64,000 nucleotides of DNA, from NCBI GenBank assembly GCA_037903355.1, contig JBAJFE010000020.1:186001-250000 (forward strand). The letters run 5' to 3'. The stretch is from Trichuris trichiura. Lineage: Eukaryota; Nematoda; Enoplea; Trichinellida; Trichuridae. The notes beneath the pieces were generated by a model that was not told the DNA's origin, did no database searches, and saw only the letters and a list, made by a program, of their open reading frames with translations. Position numbers and translations under genes: made by a program. Below, piece after piece: positions 35,188-47,173 of the stretch. Positions within the stretch are counted from its first letter, which is position 1, and every line of letters begins with the position of its first letter.

Positions 35188-37827
35188 ATGAGGCAGCGTG
35201 CAGTGAATTACGCTGATATATACATAAAAACTGCATACCGGGCTCGTCGGACTCCACGCGTTTGCCATGCTTGGAGAACGCGCAAGCTTATGAGCTTGAC
35301 TGCATTTTTTCGAAATCGGTAAGTCATGCATTCTATAAGTTAGCTTTATGCTCACTGAGTTTTGCCTACGCAGCTTTTATGAGATTGATCGCTGGTACAA
35401 GGCAAGAATAGAAAAACCAATCATTTATCCTCAATTATACACCATAGATCCCTCAAAGTTTAGCAAAAGTTTGAAAGAGCGACTCGCAGGTAAGATTTTT
35501 GCAGCATTTGCGTGGATGGTTTCATACAATCGTTCCGTCTTAAAATCCGATATTCATATGCATTAATGGTTGCCGAATAAGATTTTATTGCATAAATTGC
35601 ATATATGTCAATTTCTAATACGATCGTCTATTGCCGAAAGCTTTTAAAACATTTTCCGGATCTTCACATTGAAAATATCTTTATTACGGATTCTCTCCCG
35701 TTGAGAGTCAACGGGAGAGAATCCGTAATAAAGATATTTTCAATATGAAAACACACGCTCCCGTACAAAAGCATCATATTTTCCGGATCTTGTCTCTTGC
35801 CTGCCCTGCCGTCTTAAAAATGCAGGTTTTTTTCTGGCAAACATGCCCTAAACTTGTTGTGCCTTTATTGGAGAGCATGCCAGTCACCTTTTTTGCTCTA
35901 ACCCAGGTGTAAGCCAACATATAAGCTTTACGTTTAGGCTTAGGCTTAGATAGGGCCAAGACAGGATGGCCGGCAAAAATACAGTATGACGGTGGGGCGC
36001 CTTGAAGTCAAGATCCCATTTTTCTCTACTGTAATGTCCAAGTGTAGGTTGATATTCTCTTATCCTGAACTCTCTAGCATTCCTACCTTTCCTGAGAGAC
36101 AAGCTGACATCACAAGTTGAAAAATTCTGAACTTGGCTTCTTGTGCCTGTTAAAAACGTCAATTTATAAAGTCAAATAAAGACTTCTAGGACAAAGGTCC
36201 TTATTAATGAATCGTTTTTAAAAATTTTATCGGGCTGTATGCTTCATTATTTCCAGAAGATCCACAGACTAAATATTAAAAAGGATAGATAGCGTTGATA
36301 TGCTTGTTGCATGGGTTCCTGTTATAGAGGCCAACCCAAAAGATGCAGACAAAATCAATATAGGCTTTAAGTGGGCAAGGAATCGCGAATGCGAACACGA
36401 TGAAATAAAAGAAGACGATACAAGACTGGAATTGGAAGCAAGGAAACGAACTCGTGCGTTATTATTCGAGTTTTGAATAGTGTACTATTATTGTTCGCTC
36501 AATTTTCTGCTGACATGGTGAATCTGCTATTTAAAGCTTACGAGCAGGGAGCATGCTTTTTTGAGTCGCAGTTGACAAGATCCATAGCTTTTATTCGGCT
36601 TATACGTGCGTATTATTTAGTGAAACTTGATTTGCAAGAAGTCGAAGAGGAGGGTGGAATTGAAAATGAGCCACAACGCTTGAAGTTAATTGCCGAACAT
36701 TTTGGAATCTACGAAGACTTGTTCGAAAAGAATTGCTTCTTCTATCCGGTTGTTAATCTTCGCGCGAGCTTTTCTGTGGATACCGAAGATGGCGTTGCGT
36801 ACCGCCCAGTCTATTTTGGTAATCTAATAACCCCAACGGAGGTATTGCGAGATTAATGATTTAACTTTGTTGTTTTTTGAAGTATTTATTTAGGCTTGCG
36901 CGCCTCCATTAATCTCCTATAAAGCGGACGGAAATTCCTACTGGACACTCGTTATGGTAAATCCGGATGGTAACATATACGCTGATGGGAACGAAGTGCT
37001 CCATTGGCTAATGTATGCTTAAGACTTTTTCCTTTCGCTTTGTGAATTGTCTTTTTTTCAGCTGCAACATACCCGGTGACGACGTGAGCTCAGGAGATGT
37101 ACTTTGCAATTACTTGCAGCCTTTGCCACTACGGGGTACTGGATTGCATCGTTTCGTTCTCGTGCTTTTCAAGCAGAACTCACGGCGTCAGTTTACCGCT
37201 GTCGGTTCTTCAGCTGAGCAGTTAGAGTTGCATTGCAGCTGTTTATCCAGCTTTTATATCCTTTTCTAGAATCAGACTTGACGAAAGAACGTTTAGCTTA
37301 TTGAAATTTTACATGGCAAATGAAGACTACATTACTCCGGCTGGATTGGCCTTCTTCCAGTGCGAATGGGACAAATCTTGTTCGGTTTGTTTTCGAGAAA
37401 AACTTGGTAAAAGCTGTTACTCCTTCAGCAATGCTATTCGTTACTTTCCTGATTGGCAGATATGAAAGAGCCTTTCTTTGCTTACAACTGGCCTCCGCCG
37501 TACGTACCGCCGCAGCAAATTATACCCGATGAACCTCAACCATTTAATTTGTATAGCAGACGTACTTCGCCTATTTTCCAATCGTAGATACTTTATTGCA
37601 GATATTTGGACAAATACCGCCCTCTTGACGATATCGAAGCAGAATTGCTGCGCAAGCGTCTTGCAAGAGTATCCGTTCGAAAGGGTGACCAGCCCCGTTT
37701 GCCCTATCCGAATATTTTCTACTATAAAGATAAGCACTTTTTGCCATCGTGGCTTCACTTGGAAAGATATAAAGAAAATCTAGGCCTTGGCAAGTATAAA
37801 GCCATTTACGAAAATCCGCTTGATTAA
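35188..37827 (+). CDS. mrpl-38: mitochondrial large ribosomal subunit protein mL38
   Basis: Nine exons (35188-35318, 35374-35489, 36328-36453, 36621-36841, 36894-37012, 37062-37220, 37270-37406, 37460-37550, 37602-37827) give 441 aa in phase; the human protein is 380 aa. The N-terminus is Arg-rich without acids, fitting a mitochondrial targeting peptide. Family motifs are easy to see: HFGIYEDLF, FGNLITPTE, YWTLVMVNPDG, HWLICNIPGDDV, YLQPLPLRGTGLHRFVLVLF, ITPAGLAFFQCEWD, NWPPPYVPP and YLDKYRP. It has the phosphatidylethanolamine-binding protein fold that mL38 uses as a structural part of the mitoribosome central protuberance. The C-terminal tail after YLDKYRP is longer than in mammals. Intron 2 (35490-36327) is swollen by a foldback element and an R3 repeat. 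The ATG at 35188 was chosen because it is the first in frame before the presequence. Confidence 0.93.
35665..35777 (-). mobile_element. short foldback element (copy 4) with 14-bp target duplication
   Basis: This 113-bp element sits in intron 2 of the mL38 gene, reversed relative to copy 2. It is flanked by perfect 14-bp repeats ATTTTCCGGATCTT (35651-35664 and 35778-35791). The arms TTGAAAATATCTTTATTACG and complement are inverted around a tiny GAGTC loop. The family end GTACGGGAGCGTGTGTTTTC is present (minus strand). The CTGANGA/GAAA core is absent, so this is an internally deleted member. Confidence 0.88.
35810..36010 (+). repeat. dispersed repeat family R3, copy 2
   Basis: Lies in intron 2 of the mL38 gene. 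It shares AAAAATGCAGGT, TAAGCC.ACATATAAGC, TTTAGGCTTAGG, ACAGGATGGCCGGCAAA and ACAGTATGACGGTGGGGCG with the copies at 17.1 and 56.8 kb. Borders are approximate. Confidence 0.55.
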
Positions 37828-40800
37828 AAGCTCAATCTCTTCTCCGTAATACCTCTAATGGATATGGTTTGATAGTAAATGCTTTATGATCAAAGTGTTT
37901 CTTGAAAAATTTAAGCATAGTTTATTCATCAACTCTTATCACCTTGCCTGAGATAATCGGTTCAATTTTCATATTATGTTGTTTCCGACGCAAACGTTTC
38001 TTTCATTGATGACGATCTGAAATTTGCAAAAGAACTGACAAAGTAGGACGCGTCGTTATAGCTGTGATCGTATCCACATGTTTCTTACAACCGACACGAG
38101 CGTTTTTTTTATCACGCTAACATCTCTCACGAAATTTACGGAACAATGAGCGGTAACATTGACAATTATTATAACCTGTGCAGTCCATATCTTTGCTATC
38201 TATTCGTCCCCAACTATTCTACGTACGAAGTCATTAAGGATTTCCGATAAGCTCAGATGAAATTGGAGCTAGTCCATGTACGCGCTCAACATGTCAGTAA
38301 CCGTTTGCAAATTTTTTTCCTTCTAAACTCAACAACAAGTTGAAAATTTTACTTCCTGTTATTTGTGATCTAAAGTTGCGATATGGACATCTTGCTTGCG
38401 TTGTTTAGCAATGGCGGGTAAGCAGTAGAGTTGTCGCCAGCTTTTGACAACTGACTGACGTTTTATTGACTTCAAAAATATCGAAGTTATTAGAAGAAAG
38501 TCATGTATAGTAAGTTATAAAGCGGTGATACAAGTAAGTTATGTCAGCTGTCTACAAATGTTGACAACTCCTCTGCCTATGCAAATATTGAACTTTTTGT
38601 TAATAACTTCCTTTAGCATGCAGAAATCATCCGGAAAGGTAATAGGTTTTTTTGGATTCTTGTGCTTTTGGTACGCGATAGACCATCATATGTTGCTTTT
38701 GCATTTGATCATCTTTTTACGTATTCATTGTCAAGGTCATATCTTCAGTTCTTTTCGTCTGTATGTTCACTAAGTAAACGTAGTTGTCTGTTGCAGAGTC
38801 GCGAGTGATACGTTAGCACATTTTCATCTGACATGTGTATCTGTTAAAAGCAATGCATATTTTCCGGAAGCGAGCAATACGATAGGCATTCAGTTTGTCA
38901 GAGTCAGCATAAGCCCACCTAAAGTCTGAATTTCTTATATTGAGCAATCAATCACAAAGTAATACGACCCGATTGAGAAGAACAAAACGTGAACGCGCTT
39001 TGCGTAAGGACGAACACGTATTTCTTTTGCGGTTTCTCTTTTTACGAAGCCAAGAGATTGTGGAAGTTAATCATAAGATGCGTTTCTTCGACTCCGGTTC
39101 ATAGTTTTCATTTGCTTGCAACGTTTCGCTTCAGCTTGAAGAAGTAACAACTTCTTGCAGTTCAGCACTCTTCAGCGCTATCTTTAAGTTGTCATGAGCA
39201 ACTTCCTTTTTAGATAAATTTATTTTAAAACGCCCTTCTCCAGCTGCTGTCTTCAGGTGATTATACGAAATCGATGTCTCCTAAGGAATCGTTTAGAGAA
39301 GCTCTGGCAGTACACAATCCCGAATTTATTTAGGAACTTTGCAAAAGCTTTTTGATGTAAGCTTGAGTTGGCGTCAGCTAGCAGTCTGTTCGACTAGTGG
39401 AATTGTTCATTTCTTTCAATTTTTAATGATAGTTCTGTTGATTGAATGATAACAATCGGGCCGGAGCCTCTCGTTTAAAGTTCGCTCATTTGATCAACGT
39501 TACTTTAAGCACAATGTGGACAAAAGCGACAGTAATGCTGGCAAAGGCTTTCAACCGATGCCGCGCAAGTTGGATCACCTAAAGCAGGGTAGTCAAAGCT
39601 GTATAACTTAGTTGAAACCTTTGCGAACGAAGGACAGATTATTAATATTTGCGTTTATATAAACGGGTGAAACTATTTCGTTAATCGCAGCGGCTATATT
39701 ATTAATTATTTGCTAAATGACACGGAAATAAACGCCGTGCCGAAGTGCTCTCCCTATTTAGCTTTCAGTGACGACTAAGCCAGACTTGCTTGCATAGCTT
39801 CCTTAAGGGGTAGCCCGCTTGGCATGAAAAATACGTTAGCGTCAGTGACTGGCATATAGTTCGCCCAGGCAGCACCTATGTCAATGCTAAACGACCGTCT
39901 CTGCAGCGATTGGTCAAACCGCCTATTGAGAGTCGCTTATTCGGATGCAACTGCTGTAACAATGACTTCTATTTTGCTTATCATTAGAGAAAAGAGTGAG
40001 CGGCTGAATTTTTGCGCTTTGAAATGAGGACAGTTTATTGTGTGTTGAAGACCGAAAGCAAGTGCCATAAATGCTAATTAGTTTTGTTTTTTAAACCTGT
40101 GTTTGTGTTCTAGAAAAGTTGTGTTCATTCTTTAAGGACAAACAATGGAAAACTTCGGGAAAAGCGAGTTAAAAGCCGATATGAGCAATTTGGCGAGTTT
40201 ACATTAATGGTTTAAAGTTCTTCATGCTGGCAGGTGCAGCAAGCTCTCACTGCATCTATGGTTTTCTGATGCATATTTACCTGTTAATCAATGCTATATA
40301 CCGTATAGTTCACTATTCCTTCCTGACGGGCATTGCTTTCGGCTTTTAAGGGTACCTATCGGAACGTACCATTCGGAAAGTAGCTGTTCAAGCGGTGCAG
40401 ATTAGTTTCACAGATAGTTTATTCATTGAGGTAACTTGTTTCGTTTATTTACTCAACCCCATCATTGCCTTCCGCTGTTTACACGAGACGGTGGTATGTC
40501 AGCGATTACCATTTACATGTGCAGCGTTCTGCAAACGTTGCCTGTTTTAGCAATTGGAATTTTCACCAGTGGCTAGTTACTACGTGCAGGCGTTTGTTTT
40601 TTCAACGTTCGAATAATCTTATTTTCAGGTAGGTTTGCATTTTCAACTCGCAGCTTATCCGAATCGCTTAAACGTACGTTTTTCTTTTACTGCGGTAGTG
40701 CTTGTTGATGATAAGCTTGAATTGAATTGACTGGAGTAGAGAGTTGAAAAACATTCCGTTGATATTTGCTACCAGCTGCTCACCATTAGTCAGCGCAGGC

Positions 40801-41328
40801 TGGCTAGATACCTCTAGCTTTTATTCTAGCAACAAGTATACATGCTGTTTGGGGTTCATTAGTCTCCTCGTCGCATTCTTGCGCATTACTTCCCAAACTT
40901 TTCCTCTTACAGTTCTTCTGTTGTTCTCAGCGCTAATTAGACTCGGCGTTTATTTTCTTTCCCTCTACAAGAAATATTTCTTTAAATCTGCCCTACCAAT
41001 GATAACTTGTTTTGGGCGGGAACTTGTCTCCATGCTTACTGAATTGCAAGCAGGCGGAAATATTGTAGGAGTCATCCTCGCTTATCCCGAATGGATTGGA
41101 CAAGACTTGCCAACTATCATCACCTGTAACTGTGTCGCAGCCCGCATGCTTCTTCCGTGTCCAGCAAAGTTTCCTATTTTTGTTGTTTACACGAGACTGC
41201 TGCCTGTTGTTGTCCAGTACGCATGACCAGTTTGCTCTCTACGCTATCGCTATTTTCGAAAATCGATGCAGGCAGCATCGCTCCTATCCACGGCTTGCTT
41301 TGACTTTACTAGTTGCCTATTTTAGGTG
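37828..41328. other. intergenic, no gene recognised
   Basis: This separates the mL38 and PGM genes. A 160-codon frame at 40744-41226 starts from TTG and is not supported by domain or splice context. The short motif GTTTACACGAGAC occurs twice (40484 and 41187). Nothing else is seen. Confidence 0.45.
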
Positions 41329-44300
41329 ATGGAATACGTACACAAGGTCCAAGCAACTATTGTTACGACAACCGCGTTCGATGGGCAAAGGCCGGGCACA
41401 AGTGGCCTGCGGAGACCGGTACTTTGTTTTCCTACTTCTTTGACTTGTCATTTTACGCGCAGCAACACCTTTGTCTTTCGGCATCCGACTCTGCTATCGC
41501 TGCGCGTCAGTTAAACACAGGTTTTCTGGCGCCGGAAATTTCAAAGGCTCATATTTAATTGTTTTGTAATTATTCTTTTTGCTTGATGAGTTTTGAGGCG
41601 TAGTTGACAGCCTTGTTGGTACCCTTTCAAAGTCGGTTATCGAATATATGCACTTAGCCGTTTTGCCGCGTTTATTATTTTTCGTAGAAAATGGAGTCCC
41701 TATTTAAAATTTTTGGTAAATTCTACATATATGAGCATAACTTAATTTCTGCAAGGGTTGATATGCGTAATATCAATTCTAGTCTTTTACGCGACTAAGT
41801 TCGGTGTTACGCAGTTCACCTAAGCGCTGTGTGTTATTTCGCGAAATTCTTTAGGTCTTAGCGTAAGCTATTCTCGTAGGTCAGTTTTTCCTTGTTCAGT
41901 TGTATTTAGTCGATGCAGTTGCGTACTAATTTTGCCATGTAATAAATCAGCATTCTGGCAATGAACTTTTCCTAGCAAAAGGGAGAACCCCAGTTATTGA
42001 TAGCGTATTCTGTGTCCACTTTTTATTACCAGCAGCGTCAGCACGCTCCACTCTTGATCATCTTGCCAATTCGTAGCAATAGATTGCTAAGGAAGTTCCT
42101 CCGTTTTTTCACATGCAGCAGAGATATGAATAAGCCGAGAATCCTATTTCTTGCATCTTGGCGCTAATGCTTATTATATTTGCTTACGCCTATGTCAGAT
42201 TATAAGTTACGCAAGTGTTCTTGTCATCAAAATTCCACGTTGCGCTGTTGGCTTAACGAGAGCAATTCCAAAGGGTTTGTTACATCCTAAAGGTCTCTTT
42301 TCAAGGGCGTCGTCTTAACGTAATGAATTTTGGCTTGGTGCCATTGCCAGTAACACGTTCCCATTTGTTTCGCTGTTCAGCTTAGCATGGCGCGCTTGAC
42401 GCAAATGCTTTCTTCAATGATTTCATTTGAATCGAACTTAAGTACTATCTTGTATTTATTTTTTGCGCTTTGGTTTTTCCGCCTATATTTTTGCGCTGTC
42501 AAGGATTTAACTTCCAGTTGAGGAAGGATATCCGCTGCAAAAAATTGATTGTTCAATTTCGCCCATCTGGCTAGTCGTCTAATCTTTGAGCAAAATTGTT
42601 AATGCAAAAATGCAAAGGCGAAGTTGTGCGATTAAGCAATTGTGCTCGCTACACTAACTTATATTGACTACGTTTAAAATCGGTTTGACTGCAAAAATTT
42701 ATTTTGCTCAATGATCCTTCACCTGGCTGTTTTAATTTTACCACTGCTGCCTAGGAGCAAAAAATAGGCATTTCTTGACGCGCTGCGTTGATACGTTAAC
42801 AAATTGTAAGTGAATTGGTTCAATGCGACCCAATTCAGGGCGTATGACTTTCTTGTTTCATTTAATGCAACTAGTTTAACTGATCTGCGCATATGTGTTG
42901 CAGTTCAAATGGTCAAACGATGCGACTACTTCCCGACAGTTTATTCCGCAAACATCGAACTAGCACTAATCGTCAGAAGTGACGGAACTTACGTGTTCTC
43001 GGCTCAGTGACAGAACGCATTATAAACTAGCGGCGACTGTTTGTGTGAATAAGTAACTGTACCATTTAGTAGTGGAGAAAACACTTCAGTTCGAATCTTG
43101 TTACGTTTTCTGCGGAAAGTAATTCTTCCTAACAGTGTTTTCCCATTATGTCCAAGTAAAAACTTAAAAACATCCAGAAAAACTATTCTAGAAAGCGCGT
43201 TACCTATTATTTCTTGTGCTGCGTGCAATTCGTTTGAAAGTTTCCTAATCGCACGACAATCTTGCATGGACACGTGGTCTGCAAAGGCTAATGTTTAAAG
43301 TTTCGCTCTGCTACTGTAGAAGGAACTTGCTTATCATAGCGAGCTTAGAACTTTGTATTGTCACATTCGAACAGTAAACTAGCAATGAGTAATGTCTTTT
43401 TTTATAATATGAACATTCCCAGGAAGGGAAAGACAAAACTCTTCTTTAAGCAGAATAATACATGGAAGGTGAAGTCATTCTTGTCAAAGTAGTCTAAGTG
43501 TCTCAGTGAAGTAGCACAAAAACATGCACAAACAACTCTTTTGTAGCGTAGAAGATGCACTAGCAGAACGAACATTTCGAATTTTAAAGCAAAGTCAGGA
43601 TCTGGGGAAACGTTTTCGTAAGGATCTACAACAAAGGAGAAAAGTGTTACTAACAAGTGCTTACCACATGCGAAATCCTGGTTTGAAGACAACCTGTCAT
43701 TTCGCCAAAATCTCAGTCTTTTTACTGGCTTTCAATCAGCTACTGTTACGCCAGGTGCAAATAGCAGTATGTCATTGTCCTCGTAGCTCGCCAACCTTAG
43801 GAACGTAAAACAAGAAAAAAAATCAGATTTCCACGTTTTGCAAGCATCCTTACGTACTTGTAAGCTCGTTTGAGTGCGTCCTTCCGCATTGAAACTCATT
43901 CTGTTTGTCCATGGCTTTCGTCGTCACCAAACGTCTGTGCCGCATTTACTTGCCGCTTAATCATTGTCCCCTTACAAATATTTCAAATTAACCATCAATA
44001 TCGACGTATTGCAACTGTTCAGTGGAAAAATTATTAGGTTGACTACTCAGGAAAATTCTAAAATCTTAAACCGTCACTATTTCCAGCACTGGTTTTTTGT
44101 ACCATGTCTACTATGATATCCGTTTCTGATTGTTTTATATGACTTAGTGCTCTACAATTTCCCCTAAGGAAAACTACGTATGAGCAAACAGTATGTCGCT
44201 ATGACTGTGCTTTAAAACGCAGCTTGCTTACATCTTGATTTTTTTTCTCGCTTCCTTGAAGTGTTCAATTTTGCTGTTGGACAAGAGGGCAGACTTTGAG

Positions 44301-47173
44301 CGATACTGTAGACCTGCACAAATCGTAGATACAACGTTTTGTAGAGATTTGACTTCTCGAAGCAGCCAGGCTGCTTTTTTGGACAAGCTTAGTAAGTTAA
44401 AGAAATCAGTTGTCGCAGTATCCCATTGCTAACAATTTCTTTGTCCACTACGTGGAATGACCTTTTAGTTTCTTTAATAGCACGATAGTTGCTGCATCAT
44501 TTACTACTAATGATAGGCAGTTCGCATTTTTAATTGATTGTTCTCCATAAAAAATTCATTACAATGCTACACCCCGTAACTGTACGTTACGTACTACGAT
44601 TGGACACCTTATCCGATCTTAAATTTGCAGAAAATTTTATGCTGCTGCTTTTCTCCGCACTGAGATCATCTGTTTAATGTCGCATAGGTCATTTTGAGAT
44701 TTGGATTTTAGCTGCGATCTTGTTGGACTAAACTAAACGCTTCGTCTTAGGTTGCTACTTACATGCAAGAACATTACGCGGAAAACTTTATCCAGTGCGT
44801 TTTGGACGGTGGACTGAAAGAGAAGAAGAAAGGGGCAACGCTGGTCGTTGGCGGCGATGGGCGTAACTTGAACGATCTTGTATTCCAGAAGATCTTCAGG
44901 ATTGCAGCAGCCAACGGAGTTGAATTTTTAATTTTTCTATCGCGCTCCGGTTCTTATTGGGCAGCTCTGTTTAGGTTGGTCATATAAAAATGGGCGTTTC
45001 CGGTCTGATGACCACTCCGGCGGTATCTCTAGCAATACGCGAGTTCAAAGCAGACGGTGCAATCATACTAACAGCTAGCCACAGCCCTGGTGGGCAGAAC
45101 GGTGACTTTGGAATCAAGTTCAATGGAAGCAATGGGGGCCCGGTCAGCATCAGTGTTGCTGAAAACATTTATCAACTGACCAAGACAATAACTCGTTATT
45201 CTACGTGTCCTGAACTTCTGATCAACTATACCTCTGTCGGTTCTCAAAGAGTGGACATAGGTTTGAAAAGCGACCTCTGATTTCGAAGGCATTCTCATTT
45301 CACGGTGCATTGACTTTTTAAAGATAACGTTGGGACAATGACTGTTGAGATTTTCGACTCGATCAAGCAATACTCCGACCGTATGGAGCGCATATTTGAC
45401 TTCTATCTGCTCAAGTCCCTCTTTTCCGGGTCAATTACTGGAAAACCTTTCCGAGTTCTCATCGACGGTATGCACGGAGGTAAGGTAACATAAAACCACA
45501 ACTGAATTATTCCCTTATTATGCCAGCCGTTTGGTGTTAGTGTTGTAGGCATTCAGATATAATAGTAGTGCGAAAGCCTCCTGGCCGTTTTTGTAGCATT
45601 GATCTTCAGAAGTATGCGACCTGTTCGTTAGGGTAGAAGTTCCGCAGTAATAATTAATAGTTTTAATCCCGGAGTTTTCAGGATTAAAGCCCTTCTTTAC
45701 CACTGATGACAGGTCAGCGTGGGACTCAAGAGCTCCAGGATTGAAATTACTAAGTATTGCAGCGGGACTTCTACCGTAACGTACCTATCACGTACTTTAC
45801 ATCAAGCTTCACTGTCCCGTATTAAAAAGTTACGCTTTGAAAGCATTGAATTTCATGACTGTTTTTCGAACGATTGCATTTAGTTACTGGCCCATTCGTA
45901 CTTTCCCTGTTTCACGATCGCTTGGGAGCCTTTTCGGAGGATATGCGCAACTGCGATCCGCTGTCCGACTTCGGTGGGTTTATTCCGGACACAGATTTGA
46001 CCCAGTCGGCGCTCATTGTCGAAATGGAACGAGGAACCCACGATCTTGGTGCTGTTTTCGATGCTGATGGTGTAAGTCTATGCGAACAACAGTGAGGATG
46101 GTGTTTTTTTAAAGCGTTAAACTGTCGCTCAGGATCGCAGTATCATATTGGGAGAAAGGGGATTCTTTGTCACTGCGTCGGACTCACTGGCAGTACTAGC
46201 AGATAGCATTGACACTCTACCCTACTTCAAAACTTTATCTGACGTGAAAGGCTTTGCTCGGAGTATGCCTACGGCTGCTGCTGTTGATCGGCAAGTTTGC
46301 CACGTGCGCTACGCTCCCATTTGTCATTTTACTTCAGCGTGGCCAAGAAGTTAAACCTGACATGCTTCGAGGTGCCATCCAATGGATCGTTCTTTGCTGA
46401 TTTAATGGATGCTGGACTGGTGTCACTGTTCGGAGATGAAAGCTTAGGTATCGGATGCAGTTATATACGGGAAAAAGACTGTATCTGGTCGGTCTTGGCT
46501 TGGCTGACAGTTGTGGCCAGACGCAAGATGTCCGTTGAACAAATTATGCGCAGGCATTGGGGCGCTTTTGGGCGTAACGTTTTTATCCGGTATTCTGAGC
46601 ACCGAGACTTTATCTCACACAGTGGCACAGGCCTCTCTGCATCTTTTAGTTATGATTTTGAAAATTGCGATGTTGCTGCCTGCCGTGAAATGATGAGTAA
46701 GCTCGAGCAGACCGTCACCAATGCTAGTTTTGCGGGAAGGTCATTCACGGCTGAAAGTCAGACATTCACAGTTTCTAAAGCGGACAATTTCACCTACGTA
46801 AGCCCGACCAATGGCGCAGTAACAGAAAAGCAGGCAAAAAAACTGTTATACGTAAATTTGAAGAATCATTCCTTTTTTCTTTAGGGGTTGCGCATCTTCT
46901 TCACTGATAACTCTCGGTTGATCTTTCGGCTTTTCGATGTAAGCACCACCGAGGCCACAGTTTGCATCTATGCTGACTACTACGTAAACGACAAGCAGCG
47001 GCAGCAGTTATCAGCTAGCGTATGAGCACACTTTCGTAATTTTTGCAGTTACGCCATCTTTGCTTTTTGTCGTGACATTTCAGGTCCTAGCAAAGCCGCT
47101 GATCGACATAGCATTTGCTCTGTCTGAGATTAAGAAGTTCGTTGGTCGCGTCGAACCCACAGTGGTCACTTGA
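41329..47173 (+). CDS. phosphoglucomutase (PGM1/PGM5 type), phosphate loop lost
   Basis: Ten exons: 41329-41418, 44751-44918, 44975-45260, 45324-45479, 45884-46071, 46133-46290, 46338-46589, 46650-46833, 46885-47019, 47084-47173. They give 568 aa (human PGM1 is 562). Visible landmarks: [13 protein letters not shown] at the start, catalytic-serine loop TASHSPGG (Ser ~121), metal loop DADGDR (~293-298) with all three Asp, GFARSMPT, sugar loop GDESLG (~381; usually GEESFG), IREKD and the C-terminal EPTVVT. PGM interconverts glucose-1- and glucose-6-phosphate. The phosphate-binding loop, normally RLSGTGS.GATIRLY, reads [15 protein letters not shown] (~509-523): Ser, Gly, Thr and the second Arg are gone. 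Catalysis is therefore doubtful; vertebrate PGM5 is a precedent for an inactive paralogue. Introns 6 and 8 use GC donors. A TATTTTAG acceptor lies 3 nt before the ATG, suggesting a leader exon or trans-splicing. Confidence 0.93.
41419..44750 (+). other. PGM intron 1 (3332 nt)
   Basis: This is the only long intron of the PGM gene. Nearly all of it lies within the duplicated segment. It holds two blocks strikingly similar to copy B (41.84-42.36 and 43.43-43.80 kb) between blocks that have diverged much more. No nested gene is supported. Confidence 0.7.
45632..45775. repeat. inverted repeat in PGM intron 4, likely an old foldback copy
   Basis: GGTAGAAGTTCCGCAGTAAT (45632) and the complement of ATTGCAGCGGGACTTCTACC (45756-45775) form imperfect ~38-nt arms. 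Between them is CACTGATGACAGGTC followed by GAGCTCCAGG, resembling the core of the younger foldback elements. The same structure is present in copy B (about 62250-62402), so it predates the duplication. Confidence 0.55.

Noticed and set aside
40744..41226. 160-codon hydrophobic plus-strand frame before PGM
   Set aside because: Starts at TTG, no homology seen, and it ends shortly before the PGM leader acceptor. Probably untranslated flank.
42810..43010. 66-codon frame conserved in both duplication copies (also 59207-59407)
   Set aside because: TTG start, within an intron; the copies differ at ~14 of 66 residues, so no purifying selection is visible.
43086..43098. GTTCGAATC motif as a possible tRNA T-loop
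   Set aside because: No acceptor or anticodon stems can be drawn around it, and copy B has lost the motif. No tRNA found elsewhere either.
46834..46884. PGM exon 8 running on to a later GTAAAT donor at 46851
   Set aside because: It would leave a 33-nt intron and insert six residues into a gap-free conserved region; the GC donor at 46834 fits homology and length.
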